NCBI RefSeq assembly: GCF_002234675.1 | Contig: NC_019867.2 | Coordinates: 21,484,184 to 21,548,183 of the forward strand | Direction: 5' to 3' | From: Oryzias latipes | Taxonomy: Eukaryota > Chordata > Actinopteri > Beloniformes > Adrianichthyidae | Length of the DNA stretch: 64,000 nucleotides | In this document: positions 1 through 12,573 of the stretch, piece after piece | Numbering within the stretch: the first letter of the stretch is position 1 | Layout of the letters: each line of letters begins with the position of its first letter | The notes under the pieces: model-generated | Told to the model about the DNA's origin: nothing | Seen by the model: the letters and a program-made list of their open reading frames with translations, nothing else | Databases searched by the model: none | Translations under genes and position numbers: made by a program

Positions 1-662
1 CCTCTGGTGTTCAAAAATTTCTCTGACAAAATGGTTTGTTTTGCAGCGGATTGTAGAAAAAAAGGATTGTATTTGGCTGCGTTGGGCTGGGTGGCTGTTT
101 GGGTACTGCTAATGTCCAGAGCTCAGTGAACGCACCAGGCAGAGACGTTTGTGGGCCCTGGGTTCTGTCATTCAACTTGTTGTCTGTGGTTTTAGGATAA
201 TAAAGGGAAGGGTGCCTGGTCCATGAAACAGCATTCAGGAATCAGAGGAGCGCAGCTCAATTTATAAATAAATAAAATAACCAGCATAAAAAACTTTTGA
301 AGAGCGTTTCTTTTGCTGTTGTTGAGAGTTGTTGGCGAAAGCTGTACAGTGTTGGTTACAGCCTACAGTAACCATAAAATAAAGGGACATAAAACAGAAA
401 CGTCTCTGCGTCTCAGTGTGAGGAGACACGGACACTATACTTTATTCTTCTTTATCACAAGAAAATGAATTTTGTTTAACGAGATAGATGTTGTTTTTAC
501 GAGAAAACTCTCCCAAAAAAAGTAGGGTTGGCCGTTTTTGGCTTCTGTAATGTTAAACAAAGCTGAAGTGATTCAGTTAAATTTTTTACATTCACAATTT
601 TAGTAGAAAAAACTTTGCGCTAATTAATATCAAAATAAAAAGTGTGTATTTTTGCATTATAG

Positions 663-3600
663 GAGGAGGAAGAAAAGCTTCTGAAACAGCAAATGGATTG
701 CGTCAACACCCCTGTCTTGTCCTCTCTGACTCTGAAAGAACCTCCTTTCCTTGTTGAGGAAGTGGTTACTATCATTGGCAGTGCTAAGGTATACACATTT
801 TATCGTTTCACTTTTACACAATATTAACATATTTTTCAGTCTTCATGCACGTTTATCCGAAAAATATCTTGATTTATATGGAGCAATTTGTTCCCTGCAG
901 CCTGTACTGCAGTACTCTTCAGCATTTGATGATGAAGTGGAAGAGCTTACAGAAGAACTGCCAAACTGTCCAGAACCCAATCTGGAGAACGAGCTGGAAA
1001 ACCCTCCTGAGAGTGGGCTGGGTGCTGCCTGTGAGCCTCAGCTTGATGTGGTGATCCCAGCCAATCAGGGAGAGTCTGTTCACCCTTCAACCGGTGTGGT
1101 GCATGGACCTTACTACTACTTCTACCAGGGTAATTTTTTTCTTGCCCCCTTTTTTCTTTTTTAAACTTTTGTGCTTTCATTTTGACCACAATAATGATTA
1201 TGATGATAATTTCAGATTACACGCATAATCTCGTTTTTTTATGGGGAAGCTAAAGTATATCCTTGTGTAGCTACAAACTTGATCTACAAAACAGTTCAGC
1301 TGGCTCCTGTTTACATAACATGGTACTGATTTTAGGTTAAACTAGGTTGAACTCCTGGATTACTAGACTGTTTTTAGGTTATGGTGTCATTTAGAGTAGC
1401 AGTTTTATGTCTTGTATTAATAATTCTAAATGTCCTGCAAGTTTTTTAAACTTTTCTAAAATAGATTTTCCCTTTCTGTGTTTTTTCCTTCAGCTGAGGA
1501 CTGCCAGCAGATGTTCCTTCATCCTCTGAATGTTCGCTGTCTTTTGCGTGAATATGGCAGCTTGGAGGCCTGTCCTGACTCCATCACTGCCACTGTAGTG
1601 GAGATAGTTGGACACACAGTCACTGAGGCATGAAAAAAATAAAGAAAAAAAGACCTCAGTCCATGTATCTTTGTGCTGTTAGTCTTTGTTTATTCATTTG
1701 TCCACTATTTGTTGCAGGATATTCGTCGTCGGCATCGCTATCTGGCTCATCTGCCTCTCACATGTGAATTCAGCATTTGTGAGTTAGTTCTTGAGCCGCC
1801 AGTTGTTTCCAAAGAGACTCTGGATACATTTGCAGGTTGGAACATGCCAAATTCAGTTTCAGAGATGATTTTTGTTGTTTTTTTTTCTCTCTCTCGAAAG
1901 TCACTATTTAAAATTAACAACTTTTAGATGACTTGGAGAAAAGAAGGCGCATGAGGCAGAAGAAAGTAAGAGATGAGAAACGCAGGGAGAAAAGAATTGA
2001 AATTGAGGAGAACAAAAAGCAGGGTAAATGTAAGTGCAGCCCCTGACAAGTTACTACTAAAAATGTTGTATCCTCTCCATTTTTTATTTTCAATTTGCAT
2101 TTGTTGATGTTCCTGAGTGTCTTTACTGTTCCAGATCCAGAGGTGCACATTGGACTGGAGAACTTCCATCATTTCCCAGCATTTGGCTCTCCTCCTCACA
2201 ACTTTAGTCCTCCGATTCAGTCTGATCTAATTTTTTCCCCTCCATCCCCCCTCAGCAGCAGTCCCTCCTCTGGTAAGAAATGTCATTTTATCTGTTATTT
2301 GCTGTTCTGTCTTAGATATCTGGAAATGAACAAAGACTATTTATTAGTAACGTTTTTGAGCCAGAATTGCCCAGTCCTCATGGGTCAGTGTACCGCTTAA
2401 CTTGTGATTACCTGAATCCGGTGTGTTCCAATAGCAGAAGCTACAATGACAGAATAGATAAAAAGGAAGCAGGTACTGACCCCTTGAGGGCTGAGATTTA
2501 ACCACTCTCATCCAAAGTTAATGTAAGGAGAACTTCTAATAAAAATGTCCTTATTTTTAGATGGTGTGAGACTCCTGACTCCGCAGACAGTGGGCAGCCT
2601 GGAGGAGGATTCTCACTGCATGTCTTTTGCACAGGTGTGCATAGTGATGCCATTACTAAAGGCCTCTGGTGTCTTTAAGAGGAAACCCTGAGATAACACC
2701 ACATGATGTGAATTTCTGTCTTTCAAAGATGCTAAGAGATGGAAAAGCCAGGGTTGATGTTGGACCCAAAATCACTCAAAAGAAAGGTAACCTAAATAGG
2801 AAACTGTTGTTCTCAATAGTTGTATTGCTTAAAGTTGTTGTCCATTTTAAATTAACATGCAAGATTTATCAAATGGTATTGATGCATTTAACTAATGTCT
2901 GAGAATAATGATTCCTACTTTGTTTTCTGGACACACTGTTTTTCACAAAGTAAAATGTATATAAAATAAATCTCTTGTAAAAAGTACCTGTTTAGATGTA
3001 AATGTTTTTGTAAACTCAGCAACCCCATGTACATGGAGCACCGCAAACCGCATTAATGAACGTCACTCAAAATATGACCTTAATTGAGAAAATTCAGAAA
3101 ATCCCCACAGACAAACAAAGCAAGCATTACTTGTGTCTCTGTTGATCATAATATTTAACCCTTTTCCAAAATAATATCAATGTAAAGGAAACCTCTGATT
3201 ATTCATATGCCCTATATTTGAAGAGTTTTCTAGAAATTTAATGTTTTTATACATTTTTAAAGTTGTACCCTGGTTGCTCAAAACCTCTTTCCTAGAGTAT
3301 CCTCATTACTTTGGGGAATTATAATGGAGTCTTTGAGAAGAGTTTAAAGAATGTCACTTTTTTTTGGTAAAAATTATTTAACATATGTGTGTGTATTTAT
3401 TTTTATTTTTTTTACAAAAGAATCAGAAACACCCCAAATGTTTCCAGAATTTCACACAATTATACATCTGTTGCAGATAAGCTGCTCGCCCCCCCAGCAG
3501 CCGACAGTGATGGCGAGAGCGACGGATCAGAGCGTGTTCCTGTTCCCAGCTTTCAGAATTCCTTCAGCCAGGCTTTTGAGAAGGCTCTTCTGGAGTTGGA

Positions 3601-3803
3601 CAACGGAACAGCTTCACCACCTCAAATGGTGGTCGAACCCGGTCTGTGAATTTAACATTACCAAAGTCTTGTTAATTCAGGTTTGTTGCTTCTGCTCATT
3701 TGATGGTTTTGGTTTCTTCTTTATTTTAGATGAAAAAGGTGGAAAGAAGAAGAAGAAAAAGCATAAACTGCTTTTCAGCACTTCCATCGTTCACACAAAA
3801 TAG
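663..3803 (+). CDS. rnf10: RING finger protein 10, C-terminal half (10 exons, 5' part outside window)
   Basis: RNF10 is a RING-type E3 ubiquitin ligase; its RING domain lies upstream of this window. Exons, phase-checked: 663-788, 901-1129, 1494-1627, 1718-1835, 1928-2029, 2135-2272, 2561-2634, 2729-2786, 3477-3641, 3730-3803 (TAG). They join into 405 codons plus stop. Recognition rests on blocks I know from vertebrate RNF10: [53 protein letters not shown], a basic RRRMRQKK helix, [43 protein letters not shown], and the C-terminus [11 protein letters not shown]. The most N-terminal exon (a Glu-rich start, then [13 protein letters not shown]) is less conserved and its placement is less certain. 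The intron after 1627 starts with GC rather than GT. I saw no further upstream exon in 1-662, although more of the gene must precede it. Confidence 0.95.
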
Positions 3804-4745
3804 GCAACACTGAAGTTCATCCATTCATATTGTTCACAGAGGGTGTTCCTTTGTTTATTTAGTTCCCTGGTAATTTTTCTTGAAAAAGGGGGGCTGGTTT
3901 GTAGCTAGCATTTTTGCTGCTGTAGCGTTTTTTTTTCTTTTCAGTTTATGGGTATTTCAACCCATTGGTGTTCTTAAGAGTAATTTTGGTCTAAGCTTGT
4001 GTGTCATTCTCATGTCCTGCTGAAGGCCTTAAGGTAATAAGTAGTTCACAAATGAAAAGAAGCTGCTGGCGCTAACAGTTTATGTGCTTCAAACGTCAGA
4101 ATAATTCGGATGTGACCATTTTCTCAGACTAACCCCCAGCACTGCACCTACATGATGTAAACTATGGGATACTTTGCAGACAAATTACATTAAAAGATTT
4201 AAGGGTGCTTTTTACTCAAGTAGCAGTCAGCCAGCTGCAGGAACATTGCACCTCTTAAATCTCTGCGACATTTAACCCTCCACAGTATGTTTGAAACCTA
4301 ACATTGCTACACAAGCAAAAACATATTTTCATGTTTAAAGATCATAGATAACAACTTGGGTTTGCTCCTCTGTAAGCCATCTTAAAAGTAATGCAAATGT
4401 TATCGCTGCAGTATTTAGCAACAAATGCTTTCCTAGAATAAAGGTAAAGCGATTTCATCATCATCCATATTCTGCTTGTTTAGAATATAAACTCACTTTA
4501 TTTTTTAGTTGTTTCACCATTGGCTTAATTCTTTCCTTTACTTTTTCTCCGCTAATTTTTTTTCAGTGTTGAAATCTGGTGATGGAGGTTTTCTGAGATT
4601 AAACAATTGTTAAACCTGAATGGAGATAACAGATGTGTGGGAGTTCTTTTTGTTTTTGAGCAGGTTAATAGACTAGTAAGGGAACTAGTCTTTTGTATTA
4701 AATAAAGACTTGTGCACAATCAGTGAATGTTATGTTTGTTTCCTT
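3804..4745 (+). other. rnf10: rnf10 3' untranslated region
   Basis: This AT-rich non-coding stretch follows the rnf10 stop. AATAAA-type signals occur near 4437 (weak context) and at about 4701, just before a T/G-rich stretch; the second is the more likely cleavage signal. I see no ORF or repeat structure in it. The exact 3' end is inferred. Confidence 0.55.
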
Positions 4746-4999
4746 TAACAAATTAACAGTGTTTACATTACTTATTTTTTCCACGTGTGGCTAGTATCAG
4801 TAAGTTTTATTGTGACTGGTACAGTTCTGCGCCAGGAGATCCAGCTTGGAGGGTTTTTTTTTCTTTAATGACTTACTGTAGTTATTTTTCAATCATCTGA
4901 TCAGATGATTGTCTTCTTTAGAAAAAAAAATCTACAAATTGGCTTTTATTTTGACAGCAATGGCGTAACAACCGGAACCTTCATGCTCCTAAACCAGTC

Positions 5000-5228
5000 G
5001 GACTGCATCTCCTGCCCACAGCTGTCTAGTAGTCGGTCTTGTCAACAACAGTGCAACCTGAGTCGGGGATAGCCAGTCATTTGGCTAGCTTAGTAAACTA
5101 GCTTATTCAGCCCCTGCGTTGGTCTCAGCATTAATTAACTGTGACGTCTCTTGATTCTTTTTTGGATGTGTCTGGATTTTCCACAATTTTCTCGGAGACC
5201 AGAAGAGAAATCTTAGTTACACCGTTCG
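5000..5228 (+). other. kiaa1671: Candidate non-coding first exon of kiaa1671
   Basis: The stretch upstream of a strong splice donor (GTAAGT at 5229) between the rnf10 3' end and the kiaa1671 coding exon is the natural place for a 5'UTR exon. The donor is clear, but the left boundary and transcription start are guesses. No TATA box is obvious. Confidence 0.35.
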
Positions 5229-6665
5229 GTAAGTCTGCCTCACTTTAAACGATCGTAAATGCAGTCCGTGTTCCATTTTGTGACTTCAGCATCTTGAGTT
5301 GTTAGCTTATGGTTGCTAGCGAACAACTTGTTGTTGCATTTAGAACTTCTGACTTGAAATATTGGACATTAGTCTAGTAGACTTTCCTAACTTCAAAGTT
5401 TCACTTTGAATGAGTCTTACCTTTTTCTGCACTTGTGTACAACGCATCACTGCTTCTTATCTTTGTCTCATAAAACAGGTAATGTACTGTTCACAATGAG
5501 AGGTGGAAAGAAACAGGGGGGGGGGGGAATTTTTTTCTTAAACGTTTTTCCCCGTAAATCGCCATATTATCTTGATATAATTTCGTTTTGGCAAATTTGT
5601 CGCCGTTAAAGTTAACGCCGTTAAAGTCGCTTCAGCTTGTTCCAAAGTTGTTTAAAAGTCGGCTTTTGTGAGTAAACGCCGTACTGTATACGTTTGTGCT
5701 CAATCAATGGTAGTCTGCAGGTGTTTATCGGATGTTTTATACCAAACTAGTTTGTTTTGAACCCTGTCACTGTCGGTAAAGTGTTGTAAACACACCTAAA
5801 GTTATCTGCGTTTTGACAACAGCTGCGTGTTCATTGTACAGCTTTATTTCATAACAAAGCTCTCTCAGTGAACTTCGGGTTGTTGGATGAGTTGGTTTGA
5901 ACCTTGTTGTCCCATGTAAGGAAACTTCCTCTGTGGAACTGGATAGACCAGGTTATTGGCTTGTCTACTGTGAAAACACAACTTATTGTATCCCAGCTTC
6001 ACCCACATGGAGTTCTGGAATTTTTTTAACGAAGACAGAGCGGATTTTTTATAATTTTAACCCCTGCCAAATGTATTTAATTTATTTTTTACGATTGACA
6101 GGAATAACTTAGATTTTTATCAGGGCATTACGTGAAGTTAGTGTGTTTCTGAACATTCAAAGTAGAAACTTCCTCAGTCCAGGCTGTTGTTTTGCTTGAC
6201 CCACCATCACTGAATATTTTGCATTCCATCAAGGAAAAACTGTTTCCTGGCAACTTGGAAAGAAAAGTTTTCAGCTTTTGCAGTTTTTTTTTCAGTAAAT
6301 CTTATCACATTATTTTTTAGTAACGGTTCAATTTTTTTGACCACCTCAGATTGAGTTTATCCAAATACATTATTAAAGGATTGGTGTCATGAGATGTGAA
6401 GTGTAATCGAGGTCATAATGCAAATATATGTACTGGAAAGGTTGCAGAGCTGCATTAATGAATTTCCTGGAGCATTGCACAAAATGCATCTGCTCAAATG
6501 TCTGGGTGTGACTGTTTGCTTAGCCTTTGCTTGGTGCATCATCTATCAGTTTATAGGAAAGCAGGCAGTAAAATAGAATTTGAGTTTTGCTGTGATTTTT
6601 TTTTCTCTCTGATTCATTGTCTCTGACAAGCTTGTGTGCTTTGACTCAACGTGTGTTTCCTTTAG

Positions 6666-6736
6666 GTTTCCTCAACGTGTTGCTTCTTTGTGCTATGACA
6701 TAGTGGCTCTTCAGCAGGAGGTTGTCATCTGGATAG
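6666..6736 (+). other. kiaa1671: Candidate second non-coding exon of kiaa1671
   Basis: A 71-base segment lies between a T-rich tract ending in TTTAG (acceptor) and a good donor (GTATGT at 6737). No long reading frame crosses it, so it would be 5'UTR joining to the acceptor just before the ATG exon at 8690. It is inferred from splice signals alone. Confidence 0.35.
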
Positions 6737-8689
6737 GTATGTAAAACTGGGATTTTATTTATTTTTTCAGCAATTATGTCTTTTTTGTTTGTCCAAAATA
6801 CCTATCAGATGTTGATAAAAAAAGTAACAGCAACATGTGGAAGGCATGATCAAATGTGAAACCTTAACGGGCCAGTATTGTTTCCTAGGTTTTTCATGTT
6901 TTTTAAAATTAAAAAAAAGATTTTACTGTCAAAATCCACGTTGTAAGCAAATCAGGCAAATTGACGTGTTTTTTTTAAAGATAACCATATCTTCTTAGTA
7001 AATGGGAAGACGGTATTACCAACTAATTGAAAAAGTTGTGGAGCTCAATCGTTGAATGTCTTTAAACATAAGCAGGTATGTATTTATGGAAGAGTTCATT
7101 TCAATGATTAATCCCTGGAGTGAAAACAAGGAAGGAACACGATGGCACTTTGTAGAACTTTACTTTCTGCACAATGTAGGTACATATAAAAAATTTAAAT
7201 ACAAACAAAAACTAGATTTATTAGTTAATTTAGTTTAAAATTCAAATCATACATTATTTGGGTTCATTACTCAAAAGCTGATTTATTTCAAGTATTTACT
7301 CCAACATACTTTTTACAATAATAATTTGAAACTTAATTTTGTATTGCAGGAAATTTCCATAAAGGCCTATGTTTTATACTCATGGTGTCACACGTGATCA
7401 GAAAATAACTTTAAAACTTTAACAGTCAGTATGCATCAACAGGCCATATAATCCCCGAAAAGATTTTCAAACAGTTGTCCGCAAGATGTTCATTAATATC
7501 AAAAAGGGAAAGATACACAGTGTCGTACACAAAGCTCAGAGTGTACAGTAAATCAGAGTTGGAGTGAAGGAAAAATATTAAAAAAGGCAAAACAAGTAAT
7601 AGAGAAAACTCCAGCTTTAAGAGGAACAACATTCACTTGATAATGGATTCAAAAGAAATGGACATGGTCACTGAGGGAGCAGACCACCAGGAGATCAATA
7701 AAGTTTCCTTTGCATTGCAGAAGTATCTCCTCTTTGCTTGCTGATGTTTTCACTCACATCTGCGCTTTGCGAGAGACCGACGGACAGACTTCACTCCAAA
7801 CAACGGTAGCACAAGACGGCAGAGAGCTGGGAAAATAAAATATTGATTTTTCCCAAAAATTAATCATCTAAAATGACAAATGTGAATTAATCAATGAAAT
7901 TGCTAAATCACCCAGCCCTAGTTCTAAGTATTGAGCAACACAGTTTCACCTACTCTTAACATCAGCACAAAAGCCATTCTGACTGTAGTCTCCTTTTGTT
8001 TCTCTTAGACATTTATAGATGTCATTGTAAATAAATCACTCCATTGTAAATTATTCTCACAGTCTAAATACATCACCTATTAGTGGCTTTCCAGGAGTTT
8101 GTGGTAAATGGACTTGAACCAAAGCGTTTAATACATTAGACTTATGAAAGAGTTGATTCTATTATTAGATATGAAGAGGTTGGTGACCTGTTTAAACATG
8201 ATCTGTTGGCATGTAAGAATTTATTCAGTATATTAACATTTACACTTTATATATGGTAAAAAATACATGTGATTTCTTGTTTCCAAGTCCCATTGATCTT
8301 TTAGCACAGCGGTCAGGCTTTAATGGAAAATGACAAGTTTAACTTTTTAAACAGTCTTTGTTTCCTTTTAAGTTTATTACACCCACCATTGAGAAACATT
8401 ACAGCACTGCATCACTGGGTTCTTCTTATACACAGGAAACTGCACCCACTGGATAGGCTGAGTGACAGTTGGTCTTTTGTTTTACCATTAAAGCTCAATT
8501 TAGTTACAAAAAATTATTAGAAGACCCTTATATATTGTGATTGAGCTAAGGTAGGAGGCACTCCCTGAACAAAGTCTGAAAAGGTTTCACATAGTGACAA
8601 TATTTGCCTTTTGTTATCGAGCTATGATAAAAAATAACTTTTAAATTCTCCCTTTTTATTAAGCTCTTCTGCTTTTTGTTCCTTTAAAG
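6737..8689 (+). other. kiaa1671: Intron and repeat-derived sequence without recognised genes
   Basis: AT-rich intronic DNA. At about 7840-7920 it carries text ending in 'CACCCAGCCCTAG', which resembles the end of a fish hAT-type MITE. Nothing else is recognised. Short ORFs here are chance frames. Confidence 0.4.
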
Positions 8690-8691
8690 GG

Positions 8692-10271
8692 ATGGCTGCT
8701 CAAGTGGATGTTCAACCTGGAGAGTTGGGGTTAACGGTGGCAGCAGCAGGACTTCATCTGAGTCCACTTTCTGATTCCAGCAATAAGAGTTGCATTGAGA
8801 TCCCATCTGTTGACAAATCTAAAGTCATTGCATCTGAACCAAGCAAACCTGTCTCAACTCAAAAGGCTAGACTTACTCCCAAACCATTTGTTGTAGAGAG
8901 AAACCTGACTATTAAGCCCATAATTGCCCCTAAGCCCCAAAGCAAACCTAGACCAGAGTCCACCCGAATGGCTGGGCACAAACCATATCTGCCAAGTACT
9001 CCAAAACTAAACACAAAGCCTTTGTTAGCCAACTCCACTCAGCCGGCTCCTACCTTCTATAAAACATCAAACAAGTTAAATTCTGCGCAGACAACAAAGC
9101 CAGTTGCCCAGCCATTTAAATCAGCCTCTCCATTTGATCCAGATGATCAGGATAAGCCGACTTCTTCTTCATCAGCCAAGAGACAAAAACCTGTTGTGTC
9201 AAGTTTTGTCTATTCCAAGAGTTTTGCAGTACCTTCAGCAGCAGAGTGGTGTGGCACTACTGTAAAGGAGAAAGAGACCAATGTGAAGTCAAAAAATAAA
9301 GTTGGAGCTTCAATTACAAGAGCCAAGTCAATGGGGTTTCTTGATGAAGTAGGGTTTGATAAAGAAGAAAAAGATGAAGCTAAGCATGAAGTATCAGTAC
9401 GACTGCGACCCAAAAGCTCCAGGCCCAGACCTGTATCCGCTATCTTTCCAGATAGTTTAAATAAGGTAGAGAAACCTGTTCCTGCTCCTCGGAGGGCTGG
9501 GAGGAGACCCCTCTCTGCTGATCTCACATCCAAGTTTGAGTCAATTGGTCTGTCACTCCACCGTAAAAGTAATAATGTGAATACTCAAGAAAATGCTCCA
9601 GCAGAGAAGGTACTGCCCCAAAAAATTGAAGATGCCCCAGATCCAGCCCTAAAGAGTGAAAAGAAGACTGAAGAAAACGTGGTGAAAGAGACTGAAGAGG
9701 AAAATCAGAGGCCTAAGATCAAGTCCTGCATCAGTCACCCTTTCGATTCTTCATCTTTGTCTGTGGCAGGGTTCACAGGCCAGGGGTTGGATCCTCAATC
9801 TCCAGTGCAGTCGAATCCTGAGACTGAAACATCTGTTGGTGTTAAACAGCTGATTAAACAGCTGACTGAGGATCCAACTCAGAGGCCAGCCATGAAGCCA
9901 ACACCAAAACCTCGCCCTTTGTCCATTGACCTTACCAAAAGGTGAGAACCTCACTTTGACCTCTTTTGTTTGTCTGTGTTTCGTGTCTCTGTTCATGAGT
10001 TCCATTTGTCATGCATGCTCTTTGTCATGTGATGTATGTTCATCAGGTTTTCATCCGAGAAATCACCAGACTTAAATACTGTCACTGATGCAGCAGACCG
10101 CCATGAGATCAGTAAAGTTTCTCAAAGAGAGGTAAGAGAAGGAAAAGTTCTGTAGGACTAGGTTCTAGATGGGTTCACTCTACTTTTAGTTTGCAGAATT
10201 AATAACAGAGGACATGATTTTACATCTCAAGGGGCTTGGAGCAGTTTTCAGTCAAACCTGTAATCATGGGA

Positions 10272-10324
<53 letters not shown>

Positions 10325-12514
10325 TATACACACACATATACACATATACACACCTGCTCCAGGTTGCCATTTGCCTGTGGGATTCCAAGGTACTTTTAAC
10401 TGTCCTCAATGTCTGCTATTGTTCCTTCTGGGAGTGAGACCCCTCCTGTGTGGACTACCTTGCCTGTCTTTGTCACCATCCGGCTGCATTTCTCGAGCCC
10501 GAATGACATCCCAATGTCAGTACTGTAGATCCTGGTGGTGTGGATCAGGGAGTCAATGTCACGCTCGCTCTTAGCATATAGCTCGATGTCATCCATGTAG
10601 AGGAGGTGACTGATGTTGGCCCCATTTCTGAGTCGGTATCCATAGCCAGTCTTGTTGATTATTTGGCTGAGGGGGTTCAGACCTATGCAGAACAGCAGTG
10701 GGGACAGAGCATCACCTTGGTATATCCCACATTTGATGGACACTTGTGCAAGTGGCTTCCCATTGGCTTCAAGGGTGGTTTTCCACAGCTTCATCGAGTT
10801 TCCTATGAAGGCTCTTAGAGTCCTGTTGATGTTGTACAGCTCCAAGCATTCAGTGATCCATGTGTGTGGCATTGAGTCATAGGCCTTCTTGTAATCAATC
10901 CAGGCTGTGCACAGGTTGGTATGTCGTGACTTGCAGTCTTGGGCGACTGTTCTGTCGACCAGGAGTTGGTGTTTGGCTCCTCTGGAGTCTCTACCAATGC
11001 CCTTCTGTGTGTTACTCATGAATTGATCCATGTGCCTGTTTATCTTGGTTGCAATGATGCCTGACATGAGCTTCCATGTTGTGGACAGACAGGTTATTGG
11101 CCGGTAGTTGGATGGGATTGCACCCTTTGAGGGATCCTTCTGGATCAGGATCGTTCGCCCTTCCGTTAGCCATTCGGGGTGAGTCCCATCTCTAAGCAGC
11201 TGGTTCATTTGTGCTGCCAGGCGCTCGTGGAGTGCGGTAAGCTTCTTTAGCCAGTAGGCATGTATCATGTCAGGGCCCGGTGCTGTCCAGTTCTTCATAC
11301 CTGAGACTCTTTCTTGGATGTCAGCCACTGTGATGGTTACTGGATTCTGTTCAGGGAGGTTGCTATGTTCTTTTCTCAGAGAGACCAGCCACTGGGCATT
11401 GCTGTTATGTGCTGTCTCTTTCTCCCATATACTTTTCCAGTACTGTTCAGTTTCCAGCCTCGGTGGGTCTGCTCGGCTGTTTTGACCCTGCCACTGAGCA
11501 TACACTTTTGCAGGTTGAGTTGCGAAGAGCCTGTTTATTCGTCTGGCTTCATTGTCTCTTGTGTACCTCTTTAGGCGGCTGCTCATGGCTAGGAGCCTTT
11601 GTTTGGCAGTTTCCAGTGCTTCAGGTATGGACATCTGGCTGTATCTCTTAGGTACTTGCTTTCTCATTGTACCTCTTTGAGCCTCTGTCAGCTTACTCAC
11701 ATCCTTCCGAGTTGCCTTGATTTTGGCCTCTAACCGTTGCTTCCATGGTGGGTACTGTTTTCTTCCATGGTTGCTCTTATAGCCAAGCATCTCAAGGATC
11801 ACTGCTGCTGAAGTGTAAACCAGTTCATTGGTTTCTGTGATGGTTGTGGTAGGAATTGCCCTCAATGCTTCATTCACAGTTTCCAGTAGACTTTCAGGCG
11901 GTACATCACTTAACCGTTGTAGCTGGTGTCGGGGTTGCCTAGTGTTCATTGTAGACATGATCTTGTCTTTCAGGTCAGTTGCTGCCTCGCTCAGTGTAAT
12001 TGTGGTTGTTGGGGCTGTGTACCCAATCTCAGGGTGGGAGTGTGGTATAACCTCCTCTCTGACCTGTTGTTCTGGCTCTCCCGTGGCATTGTATTGTATT
12101 GCTTCAATCTCAAGTTGTGATAGGAGTTGCCGTTTGTGGATGTTAGAGCACTGGGCTACCAGTTGTTTGGCAGTTAGCCCTGATTGTGGGTTTCGAAGCA
12201 TCCATTCATTCCACATTCTCTGCATGTAACCCCTCTGGGTGGGATTACTTGAGTAGTAGCATTCTAACAGAACCTTGTTCTCACATCTAGTCCATTTCCG
12301 TCTTGTTCCAGTAGCCCACTTTCCATCAGGGTGCTCTGGTCCCTCAGCACCTGACGCAAGGACCCTCACTGGGTGATGTTAATTGCCCGTCATTGTTATG
12401 GTAATTGCCCCATTTCCATTGTCATGGTAATTGCCCCATTTTTCATTGCCATTAATTGTTCATTCCGCCCTGGGAATCGAACCCGGGTTTCCTGCATGAC
12501 AGTCCTGCGCCTTA

Positions 12515-12573
<59 letters not shown>

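Noticed and set aside
1-120. Acceptor-like TTTTGCAG at about 46 suggesting an additional upstream rnf10 exon
   Set aside because: The following frame does not resemble RNF10 and reaches a stop after about 27 codons; no donor fits.
2434-2470. Extra rnf10 exon between an acceptor-like CCAATAG and GCAG|GTACTG
   Set aside because: In the required phase it contains TAG; skipping it joins 2272 to 2561 in frame and reproduces the known GSLEEDS block.
10300-10400. Dipeptide-repeat peptides (IYIYIY..., THTYTH...)
   Set aside because: They are translations of the TA/CA microsatellite, not genes.
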